In this document: piece by piece, positions 44,170-56,848 of the stretch
How the letters are laid out: each line of letters begins with the position of its first letter
Numbering within the stretch: the first letter of the stretch is position 1
Assembly (NCBI GenBank): GCA_031772625.1
Contig: CM062811.1
Location: forward strand, 651,126,871 to 651,190,870
Source of the DNA: Pinus tabuliformis
Lineage: Eukaryota; Streptophyta; Pinopsida; Pinales; Pinaceae
Reading direction: 5' to 3'
DNA: 64,000 nt
Translations under genes and position numbers: made by a program
The notes under the pieces: model-generated
The model's database searches: none
Told to the model about the DNA's origin: nothing
The model's input: only the letters and a program-made list of their open reading frames with translations

Positions 44170-45060
44170 TAAGTTGGCACGCCAACATCATCTTCTTTCC
44201 CTTTTTTATTATTCTCCTTCTCCAAAGGATTTACTAATTTTCCTTGTCCCTCTTTAGGATTTTCCAGGTATTTTAAAGCACCAAAATGACTTCTTGTGGA
44301 TCCTTTATGATGTGCTTGTTGATTAGATGAAGAGTTCTCTTTAAAAGTACATTGGGGAGGGGGAAACATGTTTGGATCCCTTGTATTTGGATGTGGGACC
44401 TTTTGAGGATTTTTCTTCCTATTAGGACCTCTTCATCTTTTGGGTTTTTTCCACTCCTCCACTTGTTCTTGTTGCTTTTGTTGATCTTTAGCTTTGGATG
44501 ATTTTCTATTGAAATACATATATTCATGGAAAAACTTACATTTAAAGGGAAGCTAATCATAGTATAAAGATTGGCTGAAGGGCCAATTGTTTAGCGATAG
44601 TTGAATCACCTCTAGAATACCTTTGTCTAAATTGATCGCCGGACAAGTTCGGGTGTAGGAAAACCTATAGTATTTTGTCTTTGTTATATCTATGTATTTT
44701 TAAGGGAATTCCGATATTTTTAAAAGTTTCCTCATTATAGAAATGAAGAGGAAAATAGGGGAGTTAACCTATATTGGCACTATTGAGGGGATCCCTTTTT
44801 GTGACTTAAAATTTGGACTCCAGTGATCCAGATAGAGAAGTTGATCCCCAATAAAACAAGGCCCACTTCCAAGTATTAGATCCTTATCAGCCTTTTCCTC
44901 AAAGTAAAATGTAAAAAACGTTTCCCATAAAATGAAACAAACGTTTCCTTTATCAGAGGCCTCTATTTTTTATCAATCCAAAAGTTCAAGGAATTTTGGG
45001 AGGGCTAGATCCCTATGAACTTCCCTACTAGGCCTTGATCTATTAAATACAAGTCCTTTG
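44170..45060 (-). pseudogene. LINE ORF1, DUF4283-like, decayed
   Basis: The minus-strand translation across several frames near 44900-44650 gives a DUF4283-like domain with FYFEEKADKDLIL, YLDHWSPNF, FYNEETFKNIGIPL. A degenerate zinc-knuckle region (CKFFHEYMYF) lies near 44545. A Lys/Glu-rich tail follows to about 44170. Stops and shifts are frequent. It parallels the ORF1 at 38600-39542. Confidence 0.65.
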
Positions 45061-45439
45061 AACATGACTGGTTAGCATTAATAACTACTTTGGGTATATC
45101 ATCAAATTATTTTCACAAAACTGGAGAGTCATAGCTTTGGATCTCTAGGGAGAATGGAAATGAGTGCGTTAAATGCACCTATGTATAGAACTTGGGGAGG
45201 TGGGGAGGAAGTCGATCCCTCAAATCCTCATTCCTACAAAACATTTGCAACTCATCATCTAGAGTTTTTGGAGAAGAAAACATGCCTTCAAAAGCTAAGG
45301 ATTACATTATTAAGAATATAATATTATATAAACAATAACTTTATTATTTTTATATTCAATATAATAATAATAAAATTAAATGAAAACATACCTTGATGGG
45401 AGTGGATGAACAAAGTGAGAGGGATCTAGGGAGAGGTGG

Positions 45440-46756
45440 TGTTAGGGCCTCGAGTTGGTGAGCACTCGTGAGTTCCCACCAACATGGAGAGAGTAAAAAA
45501 ATCGAACTCGTGTGAGTCAGGTGACAAGCACGTCTAACAAAATGAGCATGAGGGCGAGTCAAAAAATCGAACTAATGCGAGGTGGGGTACACAAACGCAT
45601 TTAATCTACGGGAATACGACGAGGCATAGCGGTGGGTGCACGCCCAACTCACAGAGAGTGTGACGTATAGCGATCGAATAGGCAAGTGTTGGGCGAGTAG
45701 CATAATGGGCATGGGCAAGACATGTGAATGGAGGGTGAGCGATTAGGCAATGTGCAGGCAAGGTGCAAACGAGTGACCTGGCAAGGCGAACCCACCCGAA
45801 CACACGATAGGTCGGCTCGTGGCATTGTGAACAAAGAGGCGCGTTCAACACATGTCGACTAGGATGTTCACACATATTGGCAGGTCGGCCAATGCTTAGG
45901 TTGAATCAAGAAGGTGAACAAATGCATTGGTTGGGTAAACACTTGGGCAAGAAGGCGTATAAGTTTGGAGGAAGTGGAAATCATTCAAGGCATTAACTAA
46001 GCAGTTTGTACAATTTTAGACAAGTGTAAAGGGCGAAGGTCAAAACGTGAACGGGCAAGTTCAGGAGGATGTGTGCAAACCAGAACCGTAGGCAGAGAGG
46101 TGTGACGTGGGCCATGCACCCGCCCAAGGCGGTAAGGCTAGGCATTTTTTTGAACGAATATATTTGGAAGTACAACGTATAGAAATTGGGGTTTCTGGTG
46201 TTCAGGCAAGGCCACGGGTGCCTCATTCATGTAGGACCACATTTAGGCAGTGACTGTTGTTGCACGTTCAAGCAAGACACAGCCTACACAACTGACATAA
46301 CAACGTTCAAGCAAAGTTGTGCACAAAACGTGCAGGACGTTTCATGATTAGGCAGAAGTTGTATTGGGCTGCAAGAACAGGTTGTACGAGTGGGCAGAAT
46401 TTTGGGCAGGCTACACAATAGACTACACAAGTTTTGTAAATTATAAACTTGTAAAATATTTATCGAGTTTTATTATATTGTTGGGGAGATTTTTTTGGGG
46501 AGTTGTCCCTCCCTTCATAAACGTGTGTTTACTGTTGTTAATACTAGTTATTGGATATCACACATTTTATGAAGATAATTAAAGCTAATGAATTCTGTTG
46601 CATATATAATTGAAGAAAAATTGAACAGAAAATAATCTAAGTGTTGGATGTTAGGCGTAGTCTGAAAGCTTTAGTAGTGGTGAAACGAAAAAGTTAGTCG
46701 GTGTCGCACCACTCCCACAGTGGACTTAGAGTCGCCACTAGCATGGGGTCGTGATA
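45440..46756 (+). repeat. Left LTR of the LARD-like element
   Basis: Starts TGTTAGGGCC and aligns over its length with 61431-62701. Shared blocks include GGAGAGAG, the GCGTATAAGT region and GTTAGGCGTAGTC near the end. GC content is higher than that of the neighbours. The open frames 45356-46226 on the minus strand are not kept in the other LTR as the same protein and look fortuitous. Confidence 0.72.
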
Positions 46757-46758
46757 GA

Positions 46759-46770
46759 TGGTATCAAAGC
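46759..46770 (+). other. Primer-binding site-like run
   Basis: TGGTATCAAAGC differs by one base from the usual initiator-Met tRNA PBS. Confidence 0.55.
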
Positions 46771-47936
46771 TTGGTTCAAGCACGACTAAGCTAGCTTGAG
46801 AAGTTGGTCACAGTGCGACATAGTTTGACAGGGGCAAGGTAGCAACCTGGGGCCAAGTTGAACGACAAAACAATGGAAAGTTGGCTAGAGTGCCATGGGA
46901 GAATCTTGCAAACCTTGTATAGGTTGGATCACATGAAAGATGGGAAACCAAGGATTCGGGTTAAACTTGAAGTTTTGGAGGATGAATTTAAAAGAGAGCT
47001 TCATTGACCTGGTTGGGTAGTGGATTAGGATGAATCTTTCGATTGCGATAAAGAGGAAGTTGTGATATCTGAAGAAGAATGTGTTGTGGAAGTGCCAGTG
47101 GAAGAGGAGGAACTTGGGACAACATTACTTGCCCAAGTTGAGCCAGATTCATTCACAATGCAATCATTGAAGGAAGGAGGCACTCACATGGAGAGATCTC
47201 ATGAAAATGTAAGTATTGTTGTGACTTGTGTTTCATTGAATCTTTTGGAAGTTAGACCATATGCAAAAATGGATGAAGGGTGTATTTGTTTGCCAATGCG
47301 ATTGACATAATTTCAGTGGGAGATTATGATGAGATCTTATGCACTTGGGAAACAAGGAACATTGGTTGTTACAAAACTTCTCTGGTTAGTATGCGACCTT
47401 AGAGTAGAAGGTGAAGATGCTCATGACATTGGTGGAACATGATGAATTTTGCGATGGGTGAGTCATGCTTAGTTGAACAGAGAATTAGCTAAGTGCTCAA
47501 CATGACTCATGGACAGAACGAAAGGAGGGAACATTGAAGTGAAGAGAATATGATACACATGATTTGGATGGACTTCATCATTAAAGCTTTGTTTGGGCCA
47601 AGAGGCAGTGTTGGTGGACATTTAGTGGGGAAGGCAACAATGATGGAAGGGACCTGCGATACAATATGAGGGTAAGGTGACCGAGGGTGCCAACTTGAAC
47701 GAAAGCAAGGATGTGATGATTTAATTTGCATTGGGTCTACTGAAGTGGATGAGTTGAGCAACCAAATTCATGGGCATCGAGTTAAAGAAGAAGGGTGCAT
47801 GGTAGACTTCGTGTAGAGGCATCAAGTGAGAGCACGTGTAGATATTTCATATTGAAATCAAGGAGAAGTGTCAATGTGAGGATGTGGGTAGGATGCACTT
47901 TGCAATACAACATGAGGATATTTTGCAGATGGACCG
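46771..47936 (+). other. Internal region of the LARD-like element, left part
   Basis: No known domain. The best open stretch is 47062-47310, which encodes an acidic segment rich in Glu and Val. It lacks a convincing start and is flanked by stops, so I do not call it a gene. The region ends at the gypsy target site ATGGG. Confidence 0.45.
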
Positions 47937-47941
47937 ATGGG

Positions 47942-49724
47942 TGTTGAGCCTCAAACCTGCACTCATTTACCCATCCTCCCAATAGCCTTTTCCTACTCAT
48001 TTCCTTCTTTTGTCATCATTTCCTTCATCAACTTGTTCAATTCATTGCATTATAGGACTTTTTAACATGATTTGCTAATTGTGCTAATGATTGACTGTTG
48101 GTTTAGATTTTTGGTTTAAGCGCTGCAATTCCGCAGCTTATACAGGGTTTCCGCAGCCGATCTCTGATTCCACAGCCGATCCTAGATTCCGCAGCCATTT
48201 TCTTATTTGCTATGCTCTAGGTGTCCTCCAAGGGAAAGAGCCACATGGGCAAGTTTGTATGACTGTGTACATGGTGCGTGTGCTGTCAGCTCAGCCAAAC
48301 TGGTCGTCTACACCCCTGGTCAACGTGGAGGTAACTCTGGTCAAACGGCAAGGTTGCAAACGGTGGCACGGCTCTACGTGTTCAAGTGGAGCACGGAACG
48401 CACAGTTGGCCTCTTCTTTAGCCACAAAGACTGCAGGGGACAAGAATCCAACAACGGATTTATCATCCACGATGACCGTTTCCTAAATCCGTGCACGGTG
48501 CTGCTGAACGTGTCTTTTGCATAGCTCTTAGTTAGCTTAGTTTACGCACAGAACAGTTTGTGTTCCTATTATAAATAAAGCGTTTGCACACGCTGATTAG
48601 CTAGCTTTTGGAAGTTACTCTTTTGCTGTTGTTAAACTCTGTTTCAAGACTCTTTTACATAGCATTTACGCTCCCCACTGTATTTTATTATGTGCTGATT
48701 TAATACCAAGAAGACAGTTCTGTTCTTACCTGCGTAGCTGATCTTTTTGATTGGTTGAAGTGGATGGAGGGCCCCTGTCTGCTACAACCATTGTATAGTA
48801 GTTTTTAAATTTATTTTCCTACATTCCTTTTTTCTAATTTACCATGTATATTAATGTACAGTTTGATTTCTGCAATTTTGATTTCTTTTGACATGTATAT
48901 TAATGTACAGTTTGAATTATGCTGCTTTACGTTTCTGTACTTTTCATGACTGATCAGTGTGTGTTTTTGCAGCTTTATTAGGAGCCCGGGACAGTGTGCT
49001 TTTCCTTCTTTTTATCACTAGTGGCATTTGAAGTTGTCTTATCTAAACTGCTGACTTTTGCTTTGATTTTCATTAGTTTCCTTGCCTAGTTTACTTTATC
49101 AGGTTTTGTCAAGTTGCTAATCTCTTGATGGTTCTTTTTATCATAATTCACTAACTTTTATGGGACCAAAACATCATTTAATTGCAGCTTGGTTTATTTA
49201 GTTTTAGACTCATATTGCTAATTCACTCCTAACTCTTTTTCACATGATCAATTTAGCTAAAGGCAGAATGTTAAGGGAGAATTAAGTAGTGTGATTTGTC
49301 ACTTAATTTTTGCATTGCTTTAGATTCAATAGAGGAGTTAGAGTAGTGTTCTTGCTTTCAATTGAGTTAAGTAGATTTCATTTTCATTCTTATCAACAGT
49401 AGAGGTATTGGACTAGTGCCATTGGTCTTTTCGTTTGATGCTTTACTTTCATTTGAAGCTCTAATTTCATTCCAAGTTATTGTTCAAGTTTTCTCTTTAA
49501 ATTTCAAGAAGCATTTAGAAATCACCACATACACACACATTCACTCACTTGTTTATAACTTCATCACATCACATTAGGAAGATAAGTCAAACATGAACTA
49601 AAAACGACAAAAAGAACTAGGAAAGGCTGCTTAAGTATATATTGTACACTTCACTTCATCAGCTTACGAGCCCTGGGTTGACAATTTATGATAGCAATTT
49701 AGACAACACTAAATTGACCAAACA
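47942..49724 (+). repeat. 5' LTR of the gypsy element
   Basis: 1783 bp, TGTTGAGCC to GACCAAACA. U3 has four TTCCGCAGCC-like words at 48129, 48149, 48168 and 48187. The TATA box is at 48570. The frames 48091-48486 and 48207-48524 overlap in two phases and recur in the 3' LTR simply because the LTRs are nearly identical; I do not call them genes. Confidence 0.95.
48570..48577 (+). promoter_or_regulatory. TATA box of the gypsy 5' LTR
   Basis: TATAAATA about 630 bases into the LTR. The same box is at 59146-59153 in the 3' LTR. It sits downstream of the TTCCGCAGCC words and is likely the element promoter. Confidence 0.6.
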
Positions 49725-49727
49725 TTT

Positions 49728-49745
49728 TGGCGCCGTTGCCGGGGA
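49728..49745 (+). other. Primer-binding site of the gypsy element
   Basis: TGGCGCCGTTGCCGGGGA, 3 bases after the LTR, a PBS well known in Athila-type plant elements. Confidence 0.88.
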
Positions 49746-49980
49746 AGTGAAATTAGGTAGCCAATTTCTAAAAAAAAATTAAGAAAATATCAAGAAAGGG
49801 AAATTGATAACCTCTCAAAGTATGCTCTCCTCTTGCACCTAGAGTGATCTGGAGGATTAGAAAAGAGAAAGTTATTGGTTTAATAGTTTCTTAAGTATGC
49901 TCTCTTCTTGCACCTAGAGTGACCTGGAAGATCAGAAAGAGAATTATTGGCCTGACTTGAAGAAAAATAAAAAAAATGAC
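49746..49980 (+). other. Gypsy leader with a 75-bp tandem duplication
   Basis: AAGTATGCTCTCYTCTTGCA and the following CCTAGAGTGAYCTGG occur at 49818 and again at 49893, an offset of 75 bases. The place between PBS and Gag is where packaging signals usually lie. Confidence 0.75.
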
Positions 49981-52900
49981 ATGCATAGAGCTAGAGATTC
50001 TAGGGGAAGGTTTTTAGCTAGAGCCAAGAGTTCGATTTTTACAAGTCCATCTACTTCAAGGAATAGACAAGAGACACCTCCCTCATCTCCAACTGACACT
50101 CCTAGCCCTAGGATTCCTGGAATTCAAGAGGCAAGAATTGACTCTCCCACACCTTCTATTGAATTTGAATCAGAAAGAGATCCTTTCCTTCCTTCTACAG
50201 AAAGACCAATTGTAATTGAAGAAGTAGAATCATCTGAAGAAGAGGGAGAAATTCCTTCTCATTCACCCTTTGTAGAAGAACCAGAAGACTCTGAAGTCTC
50301 TAGGGAAACCACTATGACAGAGGAAGGAGGTGGTAGGGGTAGAGGTAGAGGAGGAGGAGGAGGAAACAATGGAGGAGGTAGAGGTCACATTGGAGGAAAT
50401 AGAGATGGGGATAACTCATTTGGGTTTCCTATCGTCGATGAGGATTCCCGAGCCACTATGAAAAACATATCACCATCTGTCCTCCCAAACTTCCATGGGT
50501 TAAGAACTGAGGACCCTGAAAAATTTCTATTCGAGTTTGAAGTCGTGTGTCGAACTTATGACTATCTGGATGACTCTCAAAAACTCAAATTGTTCCCTTC
50601 AACATTGAAAGGACAAGCTTTGAAATGGTTCATGGGGTTACTCACTCAATCCATTAGGTCTTGGAATGATATGAAACAAACATTTTTGGATAGGTACCTG
50701 GACTATTGTATGCCTACCAATCACAAGGATGAGGTATTTAAAATGGTACAAAGAGAAGATGAGAACTTAGAGGATTTACTTGAAAGATTTCAATATAACC
50801 TGAAAAGAGCAAAAATTAGTAACTTGGATGAGGAGACCTTGAAAGCCCTCCTATTAAAAGCCATTAGAGATGAATGGATAGATATTCTGAACATGATGGG
50901 GAAAGGAGATATATCTCAACTTTCACTCAATGATATAGCAGAGCTATGTATCCATCTCTCAAGGGGCAAATCAAAAACTCAAAAAGGGCCTAGAGATCCT
51001 TCTCTCCTTAGAGCAAATAAATCTGCAACTGGATCAGTAAGTAGGGCTGAGATCGGCAATATGCTTGATGAATTCAAAACTGACATCTTAGGGAGTCTTA
51101 GTGAACAATTAGACACCCTTAAGATTCACAATAAACAGAAAGCAGAAGCCGAGGCTTTGGCCATCTTTTGCCCGAAATGTAGGAAGAAACATGCTTTAAG
51201 GGAATGTCCCTTGGATGCACAAGTTGTAGAAACATGTGTAATTTGCTCAGAAAACCATGAGACCAAGGATTTTCCTTCAATCCCTGGGCTCAAAGCAGTC
51301 TTTCAAGAAGATCCAAATACACTTGAATCTCTCTGTTTTGTTGCAAGGAGACCTTGGCAGGGGCAACAAAATCAAGGGTTTAACAACTCTATGAATTTTC
51401 AACCCCAACCAAATTGGAATCCTTGGCAACAACCTTGGTCCCAACCTCAAAATCCTTTTCAATCATGGATGCAAAGCATGCAAAATCCTTATGGGAGATT
51501 TGCTCAATTCTATCAATATCCTCCATCTTTTCAAAACCAGCAAGCTCCACAACTTCCAAATCAAAGTCCACAACTATCATTGCCATTCCCTCAACAACAA
51601 CAACCTTCTCCACAAAATCAAAATTCTCAACTCTTGCTTCCATCCCAACAGAAGTCAAATCAACTTCCTTCTCAGCCATTGCCAAACCCCAATAATAGGA
51701 ACCCTCAAAATTCTTACATGATGGAAGGTCAACCATTCCCTACCTATATGATTGTTCCTCTCAATGAAGTACAACTCAGATCAGGTAGAATCCTAGATCA
51801 ACCTTCTATAAATGTTCAACAGCCAAGCATTTCTGAGGAAGAGTCTCTTAAAGCCAATAAGGGTTCTGAAGCATCTCTTCAAAACCCAAACACTCAAAAA
51901 GAAAAAGAAAAAGAATCAACCCCCACAACTCCCATAGTTGAACAACCTACATCTTTGGCCACACCTCCTTTTCCTGAAAGGTTACAAATTGACAAAGGAG
52001 TGGAAAAACAAATTTGGTTGCCTGACTATAATTTTCTAGATGAATTGAAGAATGTTTGTATCAAGATTCCCTTGTTACAAGCCATTAAAGAGATTCCCAT
52101 TCTAGAAAAAACAATAAAGGAGTTGAGCCTTAAAAGACCAGGAAGGAAACCAAGAGATACCAGAAGGATCCACCTGGTAGGAAAAATTGCAGATATCATG
52201 ATGGGAAATATTACTATGCAGAAATATGTAGATCTCGGTAGTCCAATTGTCAAAACACATATCAATGGGGTAGAAATACCAAATACTTTGATTGATTTAG
52301 GGGCTGCTATCAACATTATGAGTAGACAGACCATGGACCAGTTAAAACTTCCTAACCTTCTCTTTACACCTACTTTACTGCAACTTGCAGATAGATCAAT
52401 CATTAAACCTGATGGTGTATTGGAAGACATTCCAGTCTCCCTAGACTCTTGGGAATAGCCAGTTGATTTTATGATTTTAACTCCCAAGAACAATCTAGGA
52501 GGACATCCTCTTATTTTAGGAAGACCTTGGCTAGCCACAGCTGATGCTTTCATAAGTTGTAGGTCTGGGGATATGTATATTTCTGATGGCAATTCAACAA
52601 AGAAGTTCAATCTATATCCTCCAGCAAAAGCAATTACAGAAATAGGAGATAATGAGTGGGTTGATGATGAAGATACTATACAACCTGTCTTTACCATTTC
52701 TGAGATTAGTGAAGATAGTCAAATTCTGAATACATTAGAAAAATTTGAACCATCTTCATAATATTACCACACACAATTTCAGTTGGATTCTGACATTGAG
52801 TGTCTATCATCTAGACAAATGTCTCTTTTCTCTATGGAAGAATTTGGTAGTTCTGCCATTGAGATCTTTCCAGTAAAAACATTGAATATCAATAAAAACT

Positions 52901-55695
52901 TGGAAAAATCACAACAGGAGGAACTAACCAAAGTCTTGCAAAGACATTCTACTGCATTTGCATGGGAGTATACCGATATGAAAGGTATTGATCCTAAGAC
53001 TTGCATTCATCACATCTACATTGAGGAAAACAGTAGACCAATCAGACAACCTCAAAGAAGGATGAATCCAAATCTTAGGGAGATAGTGAAAGAAGAGCTC
53101 CAAAAGTTACTTAATGTAAACTTCATTTACCCTATTTCAGATAGCCGGTGGGTTTCCCCTTTGGTTATAGTACCTAAAAAGAATGGTAAATGGAGGGTTT
53201 GCATTGATTACAGGGAATTGAACAAAGCAACCTTGAAGGATCACTTTCCTTTGCCCTTTATTGATCAAGTATTAGATACTTTAGCAGGCAAAAAGTATTT
53301 CTCATTTTTGGATGGTTTTAGTGGTTACAATCAAATTCAGGTAGCACCTGAAGATCAGGACAAAACCACATTTACTTGTCCATGGGGAACTTTTGCTTAC
53401 CGAGTACTTCCTTTTGGATTATGTAATGCACCTGCAACATTTCAAAGGGCGGTATTAGGAATCTTTTCCGATCTAATTCATGATTGTGTAGAGGTCTACA
53501 TGGATGATTTCACAGTTTATGGTAACACATTTGAAGAAGCATTAGAAAATTTGGAAAAAGTCCTTATTAGATGTAAAGAAACAAATCTTTCATTAAGTCA
53601 TGAAAAATGTTTTATGATGTTTACAGAAGGGATTGTTTTAGGACATCATATTTCAGGAGATGGAATTAAAGTTGATAGATCAAAAGTTGAAGTCATCTCC
53701 AAGTTACCTATTCCAAATTGTCAGAAAGATGTTAGAAGTTTTCTTGGGTTTACTGGATATTATAGAAGATTTATTGAAAATTTCACCAAGATAGCATCTC
53801 CGCTCTTCAAATTACTTACAAAAGATTGTGAATTCAAATGGGATCCTGAATTTCAATCTGCATTTGAAACTTTAAAAACTAGAATATCTGAAGCACCCAT
53901 TTTGAGAGGACCAAATTGGAAACTCCCTTTCCACATTTCTACTGATGCTTCAGATACAGCTCTAGGAGCTGTCTTGGGACAAAAGGATTTGGTCCCTTAT
54001 GCCATTTACTACACCAGTAAAAATTTGACTCCCACTGAGTTAAATTATATTGTGACTGAAAAAGAGTTCTTAGCCGTTGTTCATGCAATCAACAAGTTTA
54101 GACATTATATAACCGGCTATGAAACTTTTGTCCATACTGATCATTTTGCAATTAGATATCTTATGAACAAACCTGTTACTAATGGCAGAGTTACAAGATG
54201 GCTTTTACTTTTACAAGAATTCAATATTACTGTGTTAGATAGACCAGGGAAACAAAACACAGTAGCTGATTTCTTGTCTAGAATCCAAAATACTAACGAA
54301 GATTCTCCTGTAGAGGATAAGTTTCCAGATGAATACTTGTTTGCAGTAACTACTAAAACTCCTTGGTATGCAGATATTGCTAACTATTTAGTTACCGGGA
54401 AGCTACCTCCACACTTATTTCCTAATGAGAAAAGGAAAATCATCCAGGAGAGTTCACATTATTCTTGGATTTCTAATGAATTGTTCAAAACAGGGCCAGA
54501 TTGTATGATCAGAAGATGTGTTCGAGAAGATGAAATGCCTGACATCCTTAAGGCATGTCATGATGAACCGTGCGGCGGACACTTTGCTGACAAGAGGACG
54601 GCCTATAAAATCCTTTCTTTAGGATATTATTGGCCTTCTCTCTTCAAAGATGCAAAGCAATATATTAGAAGGTGTGACAACTGCCAAAGAGTTGGGAGAC
54701 TAACTCCTTCAAATGAAATGCCACTACAACCATAGGTATGCATCGAACCCTTTGAGAAATGGGCTCTAGATTTCGTTGGACCTATTAATCCACCATCTAA
54801 GCAAAAGAAGTATATATTGGTTTGCACTGATTATGTTACTAAGTGGGTAGAAGCCAAGGCATTGCCTTCTGCCACTGAAAATTCAGTTGTTCAATTTCTT
54901 TTTGAGGATATTTTTACTCGTTTTGGTGTCCCAAGAGAAATTGTGACAGATCAGGGAAGTCAATTTACATCTAAATTGATGGAGAAGCTGATGGAGGAAT
55001 ACAAAATCAAGCACGGAACATCTACTCCATACCATCCGCAAGCAAATGGTCAAGTGGAATCTAGAAATAAAGTTCTTGAAAGCATCATCACCAAGACTGT
55101 TCATCTTCACAGAAGAGATTGGGCAGAAAGGCTTCCTGAAGCCTTATGGGCCTATAGAACTACATGGAGGAATACAATAGGACATTCTCCCTATGAACTT
55201 GTTTATGGGAAAGAAGTCCTGCTCACCATTGAGTTTCAAATCAAGACCTTCAAGATGGCAGTTCAGTTGTGGATGAGTTTATCAGAAGCCCAAAAGCACA
55301 GAATGGACCAGCTAAATGAGCTAGATGAAATAAGACAAGATGCAATTCTAAGGACCGATCTAGTTCAGTACCAAAGAACTAAGTGGCATGATCGACATAT
55401 CAAAGAAAGAAAGTTTCAGAAGGGAGATTGGGCACTATTGTTTGATTCCAAGTTTAAGGACTTCAAAGGAAAATTTCAAACTCATTGGCTTGGGCCATAT
55501 GAGATTGATGAAGTATTTAACAATGGAGCAGTTCGAGTAAAGACCATTGATGAGTTTCAGACTCCTCTCATTGTGAATGGCCACCGATTGAAAATCTACC
55601 ACAAGCCACTCTCAAAGGAGGAATTTGTTAAATTGTTCCAAGAAGATTCTGCAATGAGGCTGGTGGAGAAGAATTCTTCTCCTCCATCAGCCTAG
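49981..55695 (+). pseudogene. Gypsy gag-pol polyprotein with three in-frame stops
   Basis: I start at ATG 49981; TTG codons upstream are also open. The single frame has 1905 codons and no frameshift. Residues about 1-165 are low-complexity with a Gly/Arg-rich run. The Gag capsid domain is about 167-334 (VLPNFHGL to LSRGKSK). Cys/His motifs lie near 397 (CPKCRKKHALREC) and 419 (CVICSENHETKDF, last Cys lost). A Gln/Pro-rich linker spans about 454-574. The protease has DLG in LIDLGAAINIM (52284) and LILGRPW (about 52513). RT has YMDD at 53497-53508. RNase H starts TDASDTALGAVLG (about 53942). The integrase zinc finger is near 54555-54690. The catalytic triad is in ALDFVGP, TDQGSQF and NGQVESRN (54760-55070). 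A C-terminal GPY-type module follows. Stops are TAG 52456, TAA 52759 and TAG 54733. Confidence 0.92.
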
Positions 55696-56848
55696 TCTTT
55701 GTTTCTTTTAGATAAAAAAGAAAAAAAAGGAAAAAAAGTCTCTTGTATAAGCCTGAAAACCAATCTTGGATTGGCGGTCTTATGCAGAAAATATAAAGTG
55801 AAAATCAGGGTCACCTGACACTTTATATTTTCCAAAAAAAAAAAAAAATCTCTCTCTTTCTCTTTCCATCTCATCCGCCATTTCATCCATCTCATCATCT
55901 TCATTCCACTTCATTTTTCTTCCAGATCATTCATTCCATCTCATTTCCACCAATAAAGTCCCTCTTAGGACTATTCCATTCAGTTAAGTTTGTTCTAATC
56001 ATCTTTGTGCAGGCAGAAAAGTGTTGTTGCAGTTTCCGCAGCTCATACCAAGTTTCCGCAGCTCATACACTCTGTCTCTGCAATCAAAGCAATTCTGTTT
56101 CAAAAAGGAAAATTTACAGTCAGAGGTATCATCATCAAAGAGCAGCAAGGATACATAGCACCTACAAGGCCAGAAAGCAATCAAAAGTTAGCCACCATAA
56201 TCAACAAAGGGATCAAATGCAAACGTATGAAGGTATATTCCAAATTTTTAACCAACAGTTTAATGTCATTTATGCATGGTTTTCAAATCGTGGTAGGAGT
56301 CACTTAATGCAATGATTGACAAGATTATCCCACTCCTCGTCCATTCCTCATCCACGATCACGCCTAATCCACCTCATCACCCTCCTAACGGTCCCTTAAT
56401 TACTATTGATTCACACTTAATACGAGCTGCTCTTCCATTAACTACTCGTACCTCAGTGACGTATACCAGTGTACTACAGCTCTACATATGATCATTTCCG
56501 CAACCAAGTGTACGTAGCCACCCGACGCTTATGGATTTGGTCGTTGCTTCATCTACTCATATCTCCATTTCCCGCGTGCATAAACTCATTGCCGTATTGT
56601 TCTCTACTCTCTCATACCACCGTTTCCATTCTCGTTTTCATACACCACTCTCGTTTTTACTGTAAATCCCTCTCTGTTCTTTTTCCTCACTTCTCTGTTC
56701 AAAACCCCGATCACAAGTTCTGCACCATACCGTTTATTACATTACGGTTACTCTGTTACAACCGTAATTCCCCTGTTTTTTCCGTAAGCATTCTCCTCAA
56801 GCGTCCATATACCACTGTTAGAGCTTCAAGTAAAACTGAGAGCCGAAA
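55696..56848 (+). other. Spacer between pol and the extra ORF
   Basis: 1.15 kb without a convincing gene. It holds an A-rich run near 55720, A15 at about 55835, CATCTCATC-rich pyrimidine tracts, and two tandem TTCCGCAGCTCATAC units at 56033 and 56053 that echo the U3 words of the LTR. A subgenomic promoter or splice acceptor for the extra ORF could lie here; this is not shown. Confidence 0.5.

Larger units (their letters stand above)
43560..45300 (-). mobile_element. Second plant LINE, 5' portion only, minus strand
   Basis: On the minus strand a DUF4283-like ORF1 (about 45060-44170) is followed by an endonuclease start (43828). Homology ends near 43560. LINE copies are usually truncated at the 5' end, so a copy with its 5' end kept and its 3' part missing implies a later deletion or replacement. 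It belongs to the same broad type as the LINE at 36311-39600. Confidence 0.7.

Noticed and set aside
45356..46226. Cys/His-rich minus-strand frames in the LARD-like LTR (also 61494-61882).
   Set aside because: The two LTR copies do not keep the same protein, the Cys and His do not form a known finger, and there is no start context.
48091..48524. Overlapping frames of 131 and 105 residues in the gypsy LTR, repeated at 58667-59100.
   Set aside because: They occur in both LTRs only because the LTRs are near-identical; two overlapping phases are open and no domain is recognisable.
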